Counted from the first letter of the stretch, positions 1-13,489 are shown. The stretch is DNA of 57,547 nt from Campylobacteraceae bacterium (GCA_027024155.1 JALVTE010000002.1:1-57547), one strand, 5' to 3'. Numbers and translations are program-made. Notes: generated from the sequence alone by a model not told the origin.

Positions 1-1839
<1,839 letters not shown>

Positions 1840-1849
1840 TTTTCAGCCT

Positions 1850-3388
<1,539 letters not shown>

Positions 3389-3922
3389 TTATAGTGCTTT
3401 TTGAATATGCTCTAGTAGCGCATTCTTAACACTTTGCTTCGAAAAGTTTAGCTCTAAACCTAAGTCGCTAACTTCCACCTTGATACCATCTAAATCGCTT
3501 TTATGACTCTCTAACTTAATTTTAGCACCACTGTAACTTGCAAGTTTCTTCTCCAATTTTTCAACCAAAGTTTTATCTAACTCTTCATTACTCTCAATAG
3601 TACCTGTAAAGTTATTATTTTTAATCATAATCTCTTTAGATAACAACTCTGTTAATTCTGGAATTAAAGAGAGTCTATCTTTTTGAGCCATTAACTCTAA
3701 AAGTGCAGATACTCTTTTATCTAATTTATCAGCAATAGGAGCAATTAAAGCTTCATACTTTTTATTACTTTTAACTATAGGAGAGTTTAAAAACTCTTCT
3801 ACTTCACTATTGCTAGTAATAGTTTGAGATATAGCACTAAGCTGTGCTAAAGTATCTTCTAAAGAAATGTCTTTTAATTCCAAAAGAGCCTTAGCATATT
3901 TTTTAGCAATTAAACTATTCAT
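3389..3922 (-). CDS. atpH: F1Fo ATP synthase subunit delta
   Basis: This is the peripheral stalk delta (OSCP) subunit, 177 aa. It opens MNSLIAKKYAKALLEL, typical of the family, and the conserved C-terminal portion contains SHKSDLDGIKVEVSDLGLELN. The start codon shares one base with the atpF stop (TAATG), which implies translational coupling. Identification rests on family pattern and operon position. Confidence 0.95.
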   Translation of the reverse strand: MNSLIAKKYAKALLELKDISLEDTLAQLSAISQTITSNSEVEEFLNSPIVKSNKKYEALIAPIADKLDKRVSALLELMAQKDRLSLIPELTELLSKEIMIKNNNFTGTIESNEELDKTLVEKLEKKLASYSGAKIKLESHKSDLDGIKVEVSDLGLELNFSKQSVKNALLEHIQKAL

Positions 3923-4473
3923 TACGCCACCTCTTTTGTCACGATATTTACAATTTTACTTGCATCTAAAGGGATATCACTAGTATCAATATTCTTATCT
4001 AAAATATTAATTGTAGTCTCTCTAACAACTTTTCTCTGCTCAATTTCACACTTATCATTAAATACTTTTTCTAATGCTTCCACTTCTGCTTCAGCATGCT
4101 TTTTGATATTCTCTTTTATTAAAGAGAGCTCTTTTTTCGCATCATCAAGAATTTCATTAGCTTTTAATTTAGCAGCTTCTAAAGATTCTAATGCTTTAGC
4201 CTTTTCATCTTTTGCTGCTTGTCTCTTTGCCTCAATCTCTGCTAACTGTTTAGCGATAGATTCTGTTCTATCTTGTAGGAACTTTTTTAATGGTTCTTTT
4301 AAAAGATAAACAAGAAGAACTACTAAAAGTATAAAGTTAAAAAGTCTAGGTACAAAATCTGTATGACGACCAGTTAATTCAAAATACTTTTGAGCAAGTT
4401 CATTCTCTCCACCACCAGCAAGTAGTAAAGCAGGGATTGTCAATAACATAAACACTTTTGCATATCTATTCAT
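3922..4473 (-). CDS. atpF: F1Fo ATP synthase subunit b with signal-like N-terminus
   Basis: This is a peripheral stalk b subunit, 183 aa. Unusually it has two hydrophobic segments: a signal-peptide-like stretch (residues 7-20, MLLTIPALLLAGGG) and then the membrane anchor LFNFILLVVLLVYLL (about 45-59). A long charged coiled coil rich in K/E/A follows. The usual b subunit has only one N-terminal helix. It lies 10 nt downstream of atpF' and overlaps atpH by one base. The extra segment may be cleaved or may lie in the periplasm; that part is inference. Confidence 0.93.
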   Translation of the reverse strand: MNRYAKVFMLLTIPALLLAGGGENELAQKYFELTGRHTDFVPRLFNFILLVVLLVYLLKEPLKKFLQDRTESIAKQLAEIEAKRQAAKDEKAKALESLEAAKLKANEILDDAKKELSLIKENIKKHAEAEVEALEKVFNDKCEIEQRKVVRETTINILDKNIDTSDIPLDASKIVNIVTKEVA

Positions 4474-4483
4474 TCACACATCC

Positions 4484-4906
4484 TTATAGCTGAGAAAATT
4501 TAGCTTTTAGAGCTTCTTTAAGTAGAGGTATTTCAGAAAGAATAGTAGATTTTACCTCTTCTTTCTGACTCTCTAACTTCTCTAAAAACTCATTGTAAGC
4601 TTTTTCTAGCTCGGCCTCTTTACTACTTATTAATGCAGTAGCTTGACTGTTAGCTTCTTCCATTGCACTCTGTTTAAGTGATAAAGCCTCTTGCTTTGCT
4701 CTGTTTAAAATCTCTTCAGCCTCTTGCTTTAGTGAACTAGCATCGCCAGTTAACGCTGCAGATTCATTAAGATCTTTAGCGATTGTTGCATCGCGTTGAT
4801 CCATAAAGCTTATGAGCGGCTGATAGAGTGCTTTGTTTAAATAGACAATTAAGCCTAAAAACAGAAGCAAAACAATCAGCATCAACGACGGTATCAGTGT
4901 TAGCAT
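4484..4906 (-). CDS. atpF': F1Fo ATP synthase subunit b'
   Basis: This is the second peripheral stalk subunit (b'), 140 aa. One membrane helix (LIPSLMLIVLLLFLGLIVYLNKALY, residues about 3-27) is followed by a coiled coil rich in A, E and K. A distinct b/b' pair is known from photosynthetic bacteria, chloroplasts and Campylobacterota. The start has a strong ribosome-binding site (GGAGGG). It is the first atp gene downstream of parB, so the atp run here appears to lack atpB and atpE (a and c), which are not in the window. Confidence 0.93.
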   Translation of the reverse strand: MLTLIPSLMLIVLLLFLGLIVYLNKALYQPLISFMDQRDATIAKDLNESAALTGDASSLKQEAEEILNRAKQEALSLKQSAMEEANSQATALISSKEAELEKAYNEFLEKLESQKEEVKSTILSEIPLLKEALKAKFSQL

Positions 4907-4965
4907 TCGCCCTCCTGTAAAAATATGCGTAATATTAGCATTTTGCTTTTTAAAAGGTGGTTAAT

Positions 4966-5856
4966 TTATTGCTGTTTTTTAAGGAAGGTTATAAATTCTA
5001 TTAGTTTTTCTTCTGAAGGTAGTAAAATCTCCACACTTCCCTTTTTTACTTTAGTTTCAAAAGGTAACAGTGCAAGAATTTCCGTAGCTCTCTCTTTAGA
5101 TATTTTAAAGCTACTCTCTTTTATACTTTTAGATATATCAGCATTTTCATCTTTGGATTTAATCTTTTTAACTAAATTTTCACTCTCTCTAACGCTAAGT
5201 TTTTGCCCAATTATAGTATCTACAATAACTTTCTGTTTCTCTTTAGGTACATTTACCAAAATTTTGGCATGCCCTTGAGATATTTTACCATCAATTAATG
5301 CATCTTGAATATATGTATCTAAATTTAGCAATCTAAGAGTATTTGTGATTTGCGATCTACTCTTATGTACAATATTAGATAACTCATCATGTGTAATATT
5401 ATGTACATCAATCAACTCTTTATAAGAGTTTGCAAGCTCTATAGGATTTAAGTTCTCTCTTTGAATATTCTCTATCAGAGCTAACTCTCTAAGTCTTAAC
5501 TCATCCAACTCTACTTGTGCAATAATAGCTTTGATAGTATCTAATTTTGCTAGTTTAGAAGCCCTAAGTCTTCGCTCTCCAGCAATTAGTATATATCTAT
5601 TTTCATGATGAATAACAACTATTGGTTGCAATAACCCATGTCTTTTAATTGAGTCAGACAACTCTTGTAGTTTTTCAGCATCAAAATGTTTTCTTGGCTG
5701 ATAAGGGTTTGGTTCTATATTATCTATATCAATTTCGGCAATTACATCTTTAAGTTCACCTTCATCAACTGCTTCTGTATATTGGCTCTCATAAGTTGAG
5801 CCAATTTCATCTAATATATCGCCTAATCCTCTACCCAATCCACTTTTTTTAGCCAT
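4966..5856 (-). CDS. parB: ParB-family chromosome partitioning protein
   Basis: This protein binds parS sites and, with ParA, segregates the replicated origin. It is 296 aa. The N-terminus KKSGLGRGLGDIL is the ParA-interacting peptide. The CTP-binding/clamp domain carries NPYQPR (50-55) and GERRLR (93-98). A helix-turn-helix domain follows (about 140-200, with HKSRSQITNTLRLLNL), and the C-terminus is a dimerisation domain ending FITFLKKQQ. Its ATG overlaps the parA stop by one base. I saw no canonical parS palindrome in the window. Confidence 0.97.
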   Translation of the reverse strand: MAKKSGLGRGLGDILDEIGSTYESQYTEAVDEGELKDVIAEIDIDNIEPNPYQPRKHFDAEKLQELSDSIKRHGLLQPIVVIHHENRYILIAGERRLRASKLAKLDTIKAIIAQVELDELRLRELALIENIQRENLNPIELANSYKELIDVHNITHDELSNIVHKSRSQITNTLRLLNLDTYIQDALIDGKISQGHAKILVNVPKEKQKVIVDTIIGQKLSVRESENLVKKIKSKDENADISKSIKESSFKISKERATEILALLPFETKVKKGSVEILLPSEEKLIEFITFLKKQQ

Positions 5857-6638
5857 TATCTACTCTTTAATATTGCTGCTGCTAATGCTTTATAAGCTAT
5901 TGAGCCTTTTGACGAATTTGCATATGTTACAACAGGTTCACCAAAACTTGGACTCTCTGCAATTTTTACATTTCTTGGAACTACTATATACTCTTTTTTA
6001 GCTTTAAAGAGTTTATCTTTAAAGTGATACTCTAAATCTGCCAAAACTTGTTTAGATAAGTTATTTTGTCCAGAGTACATTGTTGGTAAAAAGCCCTTAA
6101 TTTTTAACTTAGGATTTAGAGACTTTTTAATTAATCCGATAGTATTAAGCAGTTGTGCAAGCCCCTCTAGCGCAAAAAATTCACACTGTATAGGAACTAT
6201 TACAGAATCAGATGCACTCAATGCATTTATTGTAATTGGTCCTAATGCTGGTGGTGAATCTATAATTACATAATTATAGTCATCTTTTATTTTTGCAAGT
6301 TTCTCTTTTAAAATAAGCTCTCTTTTTTTATTATTTTTATCATAAAACTCTCTTTCAATGCCAACTAAGCTAATATTAGATGGTGCTAAATCCAAATTTT
6401 TAATTGAGCTATTAATTATAATATCTTCCAACTCCTTATGACCCATCAGAACATGATATATATTAAACTCATAATCATTTCTTTTAAGTCCTAAATTTGT
6501 AGTTGCATTAGATTGAGGATCTGCATCTATTAGTAGAACTTTTTTACCTTTTCTAGCTAAAGAAGCGGCTAAATTCACAGCTGTTGTTGTTTTTCCTACG
6601 CCACCTTTTTGGTTGGCTATACTTATTACTTCACTCAT
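5856..6638 (-). CDS. parA: ParA/Soj chromosome partitioning ATPase
   Basis: This is a Walker-type partition ATPase, 260 aa. The deviant Walker A motif KGGVGKTT is at residues 11-18, with LIDADPQSN after it and [11 protein letters not shown] as Walker B. It overlaps birA by 4 nt upstream (ATGA) and parB by 1 nt downstream, so the three genes are translationally coupled. Placement next to the atp genes is the usual Campylobacterota arrangement. Confidence 0.97.
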   Translation of the reverse strand: MSEVISIANQKGGVGKTTTAVNLAASLARKGKKVLLIDADPQSNATTNLGLKRNDYEFNIYHVLMGHKELEDIIINSSIKNLDLAPSNISLVGIEREFYDKNNKKRELILKEKLAKIKDDYNYVIIDSPPALGPITINALSASDSVIVPIQCEFFALEGLAQLLNTIGLIKKSLNPKLKIKGFLPTMYSGQNNLSKQVLADLEYHFKDKLFKAKKEYIVVPRNVKIAESPSFGEPVVTYANSSKGSIAYKALAAAILKSR

Positions 6639-7270
6639 CTTAAGCTGTATATCCTTTCATTATCTATTATTAATGCACCGTCACTGGTTAAGGTCGCACA
6701 TTTTATGGCTATCTTTCTACCTTTTATGGTAGTTAAAAACTCATTATTATTTTTAAATTCTATCCTATATTTACTAAAAACTTCCTGCCATTTGACTCTT
6801 TTTTTTAATAGCATAAAATATGAATTTAACACTTCTTTAACACTTTTTTTAATACTACAAAAAGCAAAATCGTTTTCTCTTTCGACTAAATTTATACCTA
6901 AGCCAACAATATACCGCCCTTTTATCAACTGAGTTATAACTCCACCACATTTTTTGTTTTTTATATAGATATCATTTGGCCATTTTAGCCAACAATCTTG
7001 AGAATAATTATTTAGTATCTCTTTCATTAAAAATGCAAAATATATAGATGCTGAACTTATAGGTAAATCTTCTGGTAAATCCTCTTTTTTTATAGCAAAA
7101 GAGCAGAGCAAATCCCCCTCTTTAGCTTCCCAACTATTGTTTCGGCTACCTACTCCTGCTGTCTGTTTTTTTGTTACTATTGCGGTATTGGAATTGATTT
7201 TTCCTTCTCTTACTAATTCTACTAATTTTTTTTGTGTAGAATCTAAACACTCATAGTAAATTATCTCCAA
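6635..7270 (-). CDS. birA: Biotin--[acetyl-CoA-carboxylase] ligase
   Basis: This enzyme activates biotin with ATP and attaches it to the acetyl-CoA carboxylase carrier protein. It is 211 aa, which is the catalytic domain only without the DNA-binding repressor domain of E. coli BirA. Visible motifs are LDSTQ near the N-terminus, [20 protein letters not shown] (the biotinyl-AMP loop, a variant of GRGRxGxxW) and [17 protein letters not shown]. The start overlaps fmt by 20 nt and the end overlaps parA by 4 nt. Confidence 0.93.
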   Translation of the reverse strand: MEIIYYECLDSTQKKLVELVREGKINSNTAIVTKKQTAGVGSRNNSWEAKEGDLLCSFAIKKEDLPEDLPISSASIYFAFLMKEILNNYSQDCWLKWPNDIYIKNKKCGGVITQLIKGRYIVGLGINLVERENDFAFCSIKKSVKEVLNSYFMLLKKRVKWQEVFSKYRIEFKNNNEFLTTIKGRKIAIKCATLTSDGALIIDNERIYSLR

Positions 7271-8162
7271 CTTTTAACCTTTTACCCATAATATATGCTT
7301 TTGCACTCATTTTTGCTTTAGATGGGGGCTGTAAACCTTCTACTTTTATACTACCAACCTTACAAGCAATAATTACAGTTTCATCTTCTATAGCCAAAAT
7401 TTTACCCGCACTATTTTGACTACTACTATCCAATAGCTCAACACCATGTAGTTTCATACCTCCCTCTACAAAAATACCAGGCCACCCAAAATACCCACAA
7501 TATTTTCTATAAAGCTCTAGTGCTGAGTCAAAATTTACTAAACCATCCTGCTTTTTTATTTTTTTACACTTACTGCTTAGTGCATTTAACTGAGGAATAG
7601 GAGCTAAATTTTCAAACTCTTTAACAACATCTATTGTTAAATCTGCTGCCAATTCACTAAGTTTTTGCATCATTAAATCAAGCGTTGGAGCTTCGGATGT
7701 TTTTATATATTTAAATCCTAGCATATCACCAGTATCTAGTCCAACATCCATAAGCATTGCAGTAACTCCGCTATACTCATCACCATTTAAAATAGCTTGC
7801 TGAATTGGTGACGCACCTCTATACTTCGGTAGTATCGATGCATGTAAATTAATACATGGAGCAATATCTAGCACACTTTTAGGTAATAGTTGCCCATATG
7901 CTGCTACTATAATTAAATCGGCTCCTACTGCTTTTATACTATTTATAAGCTCTTCATCTTTTAAACTCTCTGGCTGAAGAACCTCTATACCACTCTCTTG
8001 TGCAGTAACTTTAACAGGAGGTGGAGTCAAAACCTTTTTTCTACCAACAGGTCTATCGGGCTGAGTTAAAACCAAAACAACTTCTACACTCTTATCTTCT
8101 ATTAATCTCTTTAAAATAACATCCGCATAAGCAGGCGTCCCCATAAATATAACTTTTTTCAT
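7251..8162 (-). CDS. fmt: Methionyl-tRNA formyltransferase
   Basis: This enzyme formylates initiator Met-tRNA using 10-formyltetrahydrofolate. It is 303 aa. The N-terminus MKKVIFMGTPAYADVIL, the signature NLHASILPKYRGASPIQ and the catalytic-region MDVGLDTGDML are present, followed by the OB-fold C-terminal domain. The upstream gap to proB is filled by a heptad-repeat palindrome, so fmt may need readthrough or its own promoter. Confidence 0.97.
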   Translation of the reverse strand: MKKVIFMGTPAYADVILKRLIEDKSVEVVLVLTQPDRPVGRKKVLTPPPVKVTAQESGIEVLQPESLKDEELINSIKAVGADLIIVAAYGQLLPKSVLDIAPCINLHASILPKYRGASPIQQAILNGDEYSGVTAMLMDVGLDTGDMLGFKYIKTSEAPTLDLMMQKLSELAADLTIDVVKEFENLAPIPQLNALSSKCKKIKKQDGLVNFDSALELYRKYCGYFGWPGIFVEGGMKLHGVELLDSSSQNSAGKILAIEDETVIIACKVGSIKVEGLQPPSKAKMSAKAYIMGKRLKVGDNLL

Positions 8163-8179
8163 AAAACCCCCATTTTAAA

Positions 8180-8281
8180 AAGCAATAAGCGTAAAGCCAA
8201 AAGCATAAAGCTTATTGCTTGCAATATTTTTATCAAAATCATTCTGTCGGCTTTTGGCTTTACACTTTGAGCTTTATGCTT
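8180..8281. repeat. Heptad-arm palindromic element K1
   Basis: The left arm (8180-8214) is five tandem 7-nt units of the form AAGCNNA. The right arm (8247-8281) is five units of the form TNNNCTT, mostly TNNGCTT, the inverse of the left arm. The loop between them is about 32 nt and lacks the conserved core seen in the other three copies. The right arm supplies the stop codon and last residues of proB. I see no RNA polymerase terminator T-run associated with it. Confidence 0.85.
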
Positions 8282-9053
8282 TTAAATCTCTTTTAAAAAT
8301 AGTCCCACCAACATGCTTGCCATCTATAAGGTAAGAGTAAGCATCTTTTAAATCAAATCCACTAGCTAAAAACATCTCTCTACCACGCTCTATTAAAAAG
8401 TTAGCAGCTTGTAGCTTCGTTACAATACCACCCGTTGCAAACTCACTGTTTGGTGTTGCACAATCTTGCAATTCGCTTTGAGTTAAACTATTTACAACTG
8501 CTCTAACCTTTGCATCATTATTTAGATGAGGGTCACATGTATAGTAAGCATCTATATCAGATAATATTGCCAAAACATCGGCATCAAAATAGAACGCCAC
8601 ATGAGCAGATAATCTATCGTTATCACCAAACAGAAGCTCTTCGGTAGCCGTAACATCATTTTCGTTTACAATAGGTACAACTTTTTGTTTCAATAGCGTA
8701 TCAATCGCTCTTTTTGCATGGCGTGTAACTCTACGAGAATCAAAATCATCAGCAGTCAAAAGTACTTGTGCTGTTAAAATATTAAACTTAGCAAAAGCAT
8801 TTTGGTACTCTTTTAAAAGATAAGGTTGCCCAATAGCAGCTAATGCCTGCTTCTGCTCTACACTATTTCTATCTAATTTAATCTGTGTATATCCAGCTGC
8901 AACAGCACCAGAGCTTACAAGTATAACCTCTTTTTCACTCTCGTGCAATTTTGCTATAAATTCTACTAAGGCTTCCAATCTATCTGTAGCAATCTCTCCA
9001 TCTTCCGTTAAGACATGTGAGCCAACTTTTATAACAACTCTCTTTATACTCAA
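8274..9053 (-). CDS. proB: Glutamate 5-kinase without PUA domain
   Basis: This is the first enzyme of proline synthesis, phosphorylating glutamate to glutamyl-5-phosphate. It is 259 aa: an amino-acid-kinase domain only, lacking the C-terminal PUA domain of E. coli ProB. Motifs include [33 protein letters not shown] and FGDNDRLSA. The final residues (KRDLKA) and stop are encoded in the right arm of repeat K1. It starts 2 nt after the obg stop. Confidence 0.95.
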   Translation of the reverse strand: MSIKRVVIKVGSHVLTEDGEIATDRLEALVEFIAKLHESEKEVILVSSGAVAAGYTQIKLDRNSVEQKQALAAIGQPYLLKEYQNAFAKFNILTAQVLLTADDFDSRRVTRHAKRAIDTLLKQKVVPIVNENDVTATEELLFGDNDRLSAHVAFYFDADVLAILSDIDAYYTCDPHLNNDAKVRAVVNSLTQSELQDCATPNSEFATGGIVTKLQAANFLIERGREMFLASGFDLKDAYSYLIDGKHVGGTIFKRDLKA

Positions 9054-9055
9054 GC

Positions 9056-10168
9056 CTAACTCTCCTCTTTCTCTTGCGAACTCTTAATTAAATTAAATAA
9101 TAAATACTTAAGCGGGTCTAAATTTATCCTAGCCACAGATGAAATTGGCAACACAAATACAGGTTTAGCAAAATCCAACTCTTCCCAATCCTCTTTTTGT
9201 TGAACAAACGAGTGGATATTCTCATCTGCACCAAACTTTTTAGCTTCGCCATTTGCTTTTAAAGAGATTGCCTCTAAAAACTCATCTATTTTACTATTTA
9301 ACTCATCGGTAGGTAAGGCATCTATCTTTGTAATTGCAATAGCAAAGGCTCTTTGGCTCAGTTTTTGGGAGTATTTTAAAATCTCCTCTTTCAAAGCCTC
9401 TAACTGATAAACCATCTCTCTATAATTTGTTGCATCTATCATAAATAGCAATGTTTTGGTTCGCTCAATATGGCGTAAAAAATCTAATCCCAAACCTTTA
9501 CCATCACTAGCACCCTCTATAATTCCAGGAATATCTGCCATCATAAATGATTCATACTCATTTATCTGCACAACTCCAAGCTTTGGTGTAAGTGTTGTAA
9601 ATTCATAATTTGCAATCTCTGGTCTAGCATTTGAAAGTGATGATATAAGAGTAGATTTACCAACATTAGGAAACCCAACTAAACCAACATCTGCAATAGA
9701 TTTAAGCTCTAGCCTAATAGCCACACTCTCGCCAGGCAATCCAGGTTGAGCATAAGTTGGTCGCTGATTAGTAGGACCTTTAAAATGTGTATTACCTAAA
9801 CCGCCTTTACCACCTTTTAAAAACTCTACCACTGCTCCATTCTCTGTTAAATCAAGCAAAACCTCGCCACTCTCTACATCTATAACTTGCGTTCCAGGAG
9901 GCACAGTTAAAGTTAGACTCTCGCCACTCTTTCCGCTACGCTTTCTACCCTCTCCGGGGCGTCCATTTTGGGCTTTCATTATTCGTTTTCCACGATAAAA
10001 AGATAGTGTATCGGTATTGGCATCTACTTTAAAAAATACAGAGCCACCACGACCACCATCACCTCCATCTGGTCCACCCTTGGTAACAAACTTTTCGGTA
10101 TGAAACGAAACACAACCCGCTCCACCTTTTCCTGAGCTAACAGTAAGCTCGACTTTATCAATAAACAT
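9056..10168 (-). CDS. obg: GTPase Obg/CgtA
   Basis: This is a ribosome-associated GTPase, 370 aa. The glycine-rich Obg domain is clear ([30 protein letters not shown]). The G domain has G1 [10 protein letters not shown]3 DIPGIIEGA and G4 TKID. It is the first gene of the minus-strand run that continues through proB and fmt. Its promoter should lie in 10169-10376, which it shares divergently with the XRE-type gene. Confidence 0.97.
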   Translation of the reverse strand: MFIDKVELTVSSGKGGAGCVSFHTEKFVTKGGPDGGDGGRGGSVFFKVDANTDTLSFYRGKRIMKAQNGRPGEGRKRSGKSGESLTLTVPPGTQVIDVESGEVLLDLTENGAVVEFLKGGKGGLGNTHFKGPTNQRPTYAQPGLPGESVAIRLELKSIADVGLVGFPNVGKSTLISSLSNARPEIANYEFTTLTPKLGVVQINEYESFMMADIPGIIEGASDGKGLGLDFLRHIERTKTLLFMIDATNYREMVYQLEALKEEILKYSQKLSQRAFAIAITKIDALPTDELNSKIDEFLEAISLKANGEAKKFGADENIHSFVQQKEDWEELDFAKPVFVLPISSVARINLDPLKYLLFNLIKSSQEKEES

Positions 10169-10322
10169 TTTTATAATACCTTTTAACTTAAACTTACGAT
10201 AAAATATACCATAAATTCAAGCCTTTAAAATTAGTTACGAAATTATACCTAATATTTGATTTACTCTCGTATTAAACTATAAATTTCATATAGTTATTTT
10301 TTTATAAAATCCACTCTTTCAT

Positions 10323-10331
10323 TGCTATAAT
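10323..10331 (+). promoter_or_regulatory. Extended -10 promoter for the XRE-type regulator
   Basis: The sequence TGCTATAAT is a perfect extended -10 element 45 nt before the ATG at 10377. A ribosome-binding site (AGGAAT) lies just before the start codon. This matches the Campylobacterota sigma-70 pattern, in which the -35 box is weak. It is inferred from sequence only. Confidence 0.65.
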
Positions 10332-10376
10332 AATAAGTAAAAATGTAGAAAAACCAAATTTTATTAGGAATAATTA

Positions 10377-11804
10377 ATGAATAACATAGACAATACAATC
10401 GAAAATATCGGACATAAAATAAAGTATTATAGAAATTTAAATAAAGTATCTCTATCTAAGCTAGCAAAAGAGGCTAATATATCAAAATCTACCCTCTTTG
10501 GCTTAGAAGAGGGGCGTTCAAACCCCACAATATCTACTTTAATTAACATTTCTAAAACGTTAAATATTAAACTAACAGAGTTAATAGGAAACTACAGTGA
10601 AAAATCAAACTCTGTCGCACTATCACCCATTACAGATGCTTCTAATAAGCAGATATATAAGCTCTCTCTTTTAGCAAACCAACTCTTTAGTTTAGATGAA
10701 GATATCTACAATGACATTACAATAACTGTTTTAGATGGCAAATTACTACATATAAATGGGAAAAAAAGAATTTTAAACAATCACTCTGTCACCTTAAATA
10801 ATAATGCCAAATTAAAAGCTGGAAAAGATGGTGCAGTAGCAATTATAACTATTAGTAAAAACAGTATCCCTAACTATATTGAAGAGGATATATTTATAGA
10901 CAAAGCTACAACAGAAAATATAGAAACATTAAGTTATATGGCACAATCCAAACAAGTAATAAGAGCAATTTGCAGCTCAATTTATCCTGTAGAGCATCCA
11001 AAAAAAATAAACAATGTTCAAATACTAGAGATACAAGAGAGAAAAGAGTTACACTATTACTTTATATCAACTTTTTTAGGCTTAGTAGGTGGTATAAATA
11101 GTATCTTAAATCAATTAAAGTTAAAACCAACAAAACAGTTAGTTAATACTTTAAACTTTATTAAAAAAGCTAACTCTCAAGAGATACTATCATGTAACGA
11201 CTTTAAAAACATAACTAAAAATCCCACAACACTATTAATAAATGAGTTAATAAACTTAATAAAAGCAAACTATAAAAATTGTAAAATCTTAACAGATGCT
11301 CATAAGTTAAATACTATAGAGTATAAAAGTGGAACATATATACTTATAATAGATGAATTAATAAACACTATTGAGCAAATCCAAAATTTAATAAACACTA
11401 CACTATTAATAAATCTATATAGAGCAATAGAGCTACTAATACCACTTAAAGAGCAAGAGCTAACAAACGAAGAGTTAGAATTTTACTTAAAAACAAGAGA
11501 AAGATTAAGCAAAGCCTTCTATTACGCCAAAAACAATTATAAAACATTGGCAAAAAAACAGATAAATAAAGCGATTAATACAACAGATATAACTACAGAA
11601 CATACACAAATACAACTATACTTAGAGGCATTAAATATAGTACAACTAAGCATAAATAGTGAAGAAAATCTAAAAATTTACAGTACCAAAACGGCACTAG
11701 AGCAAAAAATATCTGATTTAAATTTAGAGATAGTAGCCAAACAAAACATACACCCAAGTATTGATAAGAGTGGGAAATACCTATATCTTTTAAAGTGTAA
11801 TTAA
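10377..11804 (+). CDS. XRE-family HTH protein with cupin-like segment and large unknown C-terminal region
   Basis: This 475-aa protein has an N-terminal XRE/Cro-type helix-turn-helix (about residues 11-66, including KEANISKSTLFGLEEGRSNPT). A short beta-rich segment follows (about 108-160: ITVLDGKLLHINGKKRIL, AKLKAGKDGAVAIITIS) that resembles the cupin sensor of small XRE-cupin regulators. The last 300 residues are rich in I, N, K and T, mostly helical, and unfamiliar to me. No membrane segment is evident. Codon use is very AT-rich. It is divergent from obg and followed by an MFS exporter it might regulate. The regulator role is inferred from the HTH; the C-terminal function is unknown. Confidence 0.75.
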   Translation: MNNIDNTIENIGHKIKYYRNLNKVSLSKLAKEANISKSTLFGLEEGRSNPTISTLINISKTLNIKLTELIGNYSEKSNSVALSPITDASNKQIYKLSLLANQLFSLDEDIYNDITITVLDGKLLHINGKKRILNNHSVTLNNNAKLKAGKDGAVAIITISKNSIPNYIEEDIFIDKATTENIETLSYMAQSKQVIRAICSSIYPVEHPKKINNVQILEIQERKELHYYFISTFLGLVGGINSILNQLKLKPTKQLVNTLNFIKKANSQEILSCNDFKNITKNPTTLLINELINLIKANYKNCKILTDAHKLNTIEYKSGTYILIIDELINTIEQIQNLINTTLLINLYRAIELLIPLKEQELTNEELEFYLKTRERLSKAFYYAKNNYKTLAKKQINKAINTTDITTEHTQIQLYLEALNIVQLSINSEENLKIYSTKTALEQKISDLNLEIVAKQNIHPSIDKSGKYLYLLKCN

Positions 11805-12160
11805 AGAATTTATCTCTCTCCTGTAAAAAAGGAGAAGATAAAAAACTTTATTAGATTTCAGTCTCATTTATTAAACTACTATTAATTATACAACTAAAGT
11901 ACTATTTGATAAAATGGTATAAAATTAAAATATAAGTAAAAAACATGTTACTTTTTAGCTTATATATAGAGAGTAGAAGATTCGTTAATAAACTTTTAAT
12001 ATACTTAGTATAAAATTGCATTATAATTGCTTCTACAATTATTGTTAATAATATTAATTGAATCTATTGATATACATCTATATTAATCAAAGAGGTCAAT
12101 TATAGATTGCTATAAAAGATAAGTTTTCCAAAATAATTTAAACTACCAAAGGGTTAAACA
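11805..12160. other. 356-nt AT-rich intergenic region upstream of the MFS gene
   Basis: No open gene is apparent. Just after the stop of the XRE-type gene is an imperfect hairpin (about 11814-11840) without a clear T-run. TATAAT-like boxes occur at 12022-12027 and, as TGCTATAAA, at 12108-12116. Between them is an imperfect inverted repeat, TTGATATA..TATTAATCAA (about 12068-12091), that could be an operator. A good ribosome-binding site (AAAGGG) precedes the ATG at 12161. Confidence 0.45.
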
Positions 12161-13486
12161 ATGTTTAAGAGAATACTACCGTTAAACTTAATTATATCAT
12201 TAAGAATGTTTGGACTTTTTATAGTCCTTCCTGTGCTATCTGTATATGCTTTGGATATGCCTCACTCTAGCCATACTATGGTTGGTATTATTATTGGTGG
12301 CTATGCAATAACGCAAATGCTTTTTCAAGTTCCGTTTGGTACGGTTAGCGATAAAATAGGTCGAAAAAAGACCATTATAGTAGGCTTAATTATTTTTGCT
12401 CTTGGCTCACTAATCGCAGGTTTGGCAACAGATGTTTACACGCTTCTGATTGGTCGTTTGCTTCAAGGTGCGGGTGCTATTGGTTCAGTAATTACTGCAA
12501 CTATTAGCGATGTTGTAAAAGAGGAAGAACGCGGAAAAGCTATGGCTATTATGGGTGGAAGTATTGGTTTGGCTTTTGCTCTCTCTATGGTTGCTGGTCC
12601 TACTATCGCTGCCTATTGTGGAGGCGTTCCAACACTATTTTATATAGTTACATTTTTAGCACTTTTATCTATATTTATTCTTATTAAATATGTCCCAAAT
12701 CCTCCTGTTATCAAGCACACTTATTTAGAGAGTGACAAGTTTAAAATGTTTGAAAACAAGAACCTTATGAAGATGAATATAACAAATATGCTCGTAAAAG
12801 GTTTTATGACTTTTGCTTTTATGATTATTCCTATTGTACTTGTTAAAACATATGGTTGGCACGAATCTGAGCTTTATAAAATCTACCTTCCATCTATGAT
12901 TGTTGGTATTTTAGCAATGGGACCTGCAGCTATGATTGCAGAGAAAAAGGGTAAATATAAATTAATTTTACTTCTTGGCGTACTTTTCTTAGCTATTTCA
13001 TATTTGATTATTGGATTGAGCCATACCTATATGGCATTTGTAGTTGGTGTTATTATCTTCTTTATCGGCTTTAACTTACAAGAGCCTATTTTACAATCAC
13101 TAGCTTCTAAATATGCAAAAGTGCACCAAAGAGGTCGAGTATTAGGTATTTTTAACAGTTTCGGTTATTTCGGAACATTTATTGGTGGTTTTATTGGTGG
13201 TATGTTGCTAGATCATACATCATTAAGCGTTGTATCTTTTGGAATAATCGCTCTATGTATTGCTTGGGCAATTATGCTATTTACACTTGATAATCCAGCT
13301 AAGAATAAGATAGCTTATATACATTTAGACGATACAGACCACGCTAAACATCAAGATTTACACCAATTAAAAGGTGTTATAGAGTGGTACATAAACGATA
13401 CAGAAAAGGTAGTTGTAGTTAAATACGATGAAACACTTACTAACGAAGAGACAATCAGAGAAGCATTAAAAAAAGATAACGCATAA
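12161..13486 (+). CDS. MFS transporter, YajR-like with C-terminal ferredoxin-like domain
   Basis: This is a 12-helix major facilitator of 441 aa, probably a drug/H+ antiporter in the inner membrane. Motif A is GTVSDKIGRKK (about residues 59-69), and the motif C region GGSIGLAFALSMVAGP lies in helix 5. After the last helix (about residue 380) comes a soluble domain of about 60 residues (AYIHLDD..GVIEWYI..VVVVKYDETLTNEETIREAL) that matches the YAM domain of E. coli YajR. The substrate is unknown. Whether the upstream XRE-type gene controls it is inference. Confidence 0.85.
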   Translation: MFKRILPLNLIISLRMFGLFIVLPVLSVYALDMPHSSHTMVGIIIGGYAITQMLFQVPFGTVSDKIGRKKTIIVGLIIFALGSLIAGLATDVYTLLIGRLLQGAGAIGSVITATISDVVKEEERGKAMAIMGGSIGLAFALSMVAGPTIAAYCGGVPTLFYIVTFLALLSIFILIKYVPNPPVIKHTYLESDKFKMFENKNLMKMNITNMLVKGFMTFAFMIIPIVLVKTYGWHESELYKIYLPSMIVGILAMGPAAMIAEKKGKYKLILLLGVLFLAISYLIIGLSHTYMAFVVGVIIFFIGFNLQEPILQSLASKYAKVHQRGRVLGIFNSFGYFGTFIGGFIGGMLLDHTSLSVVSFGIIALCIAWAIMLFTLDNPAKNKIAYIHLDDTDHAKHQDLHQLKGVIEWYINDTEKVVVVKYDETLTNEETIREALKKDNA

Positions 13487-13489
13487 ATT

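Noticed and set aside
12060-12095. FNR box upstream of the MFS gene
   Set aside because: The TTGAT and ATCAA halves are separated by 14 nt rather than 4, so it does not fit the consensus.
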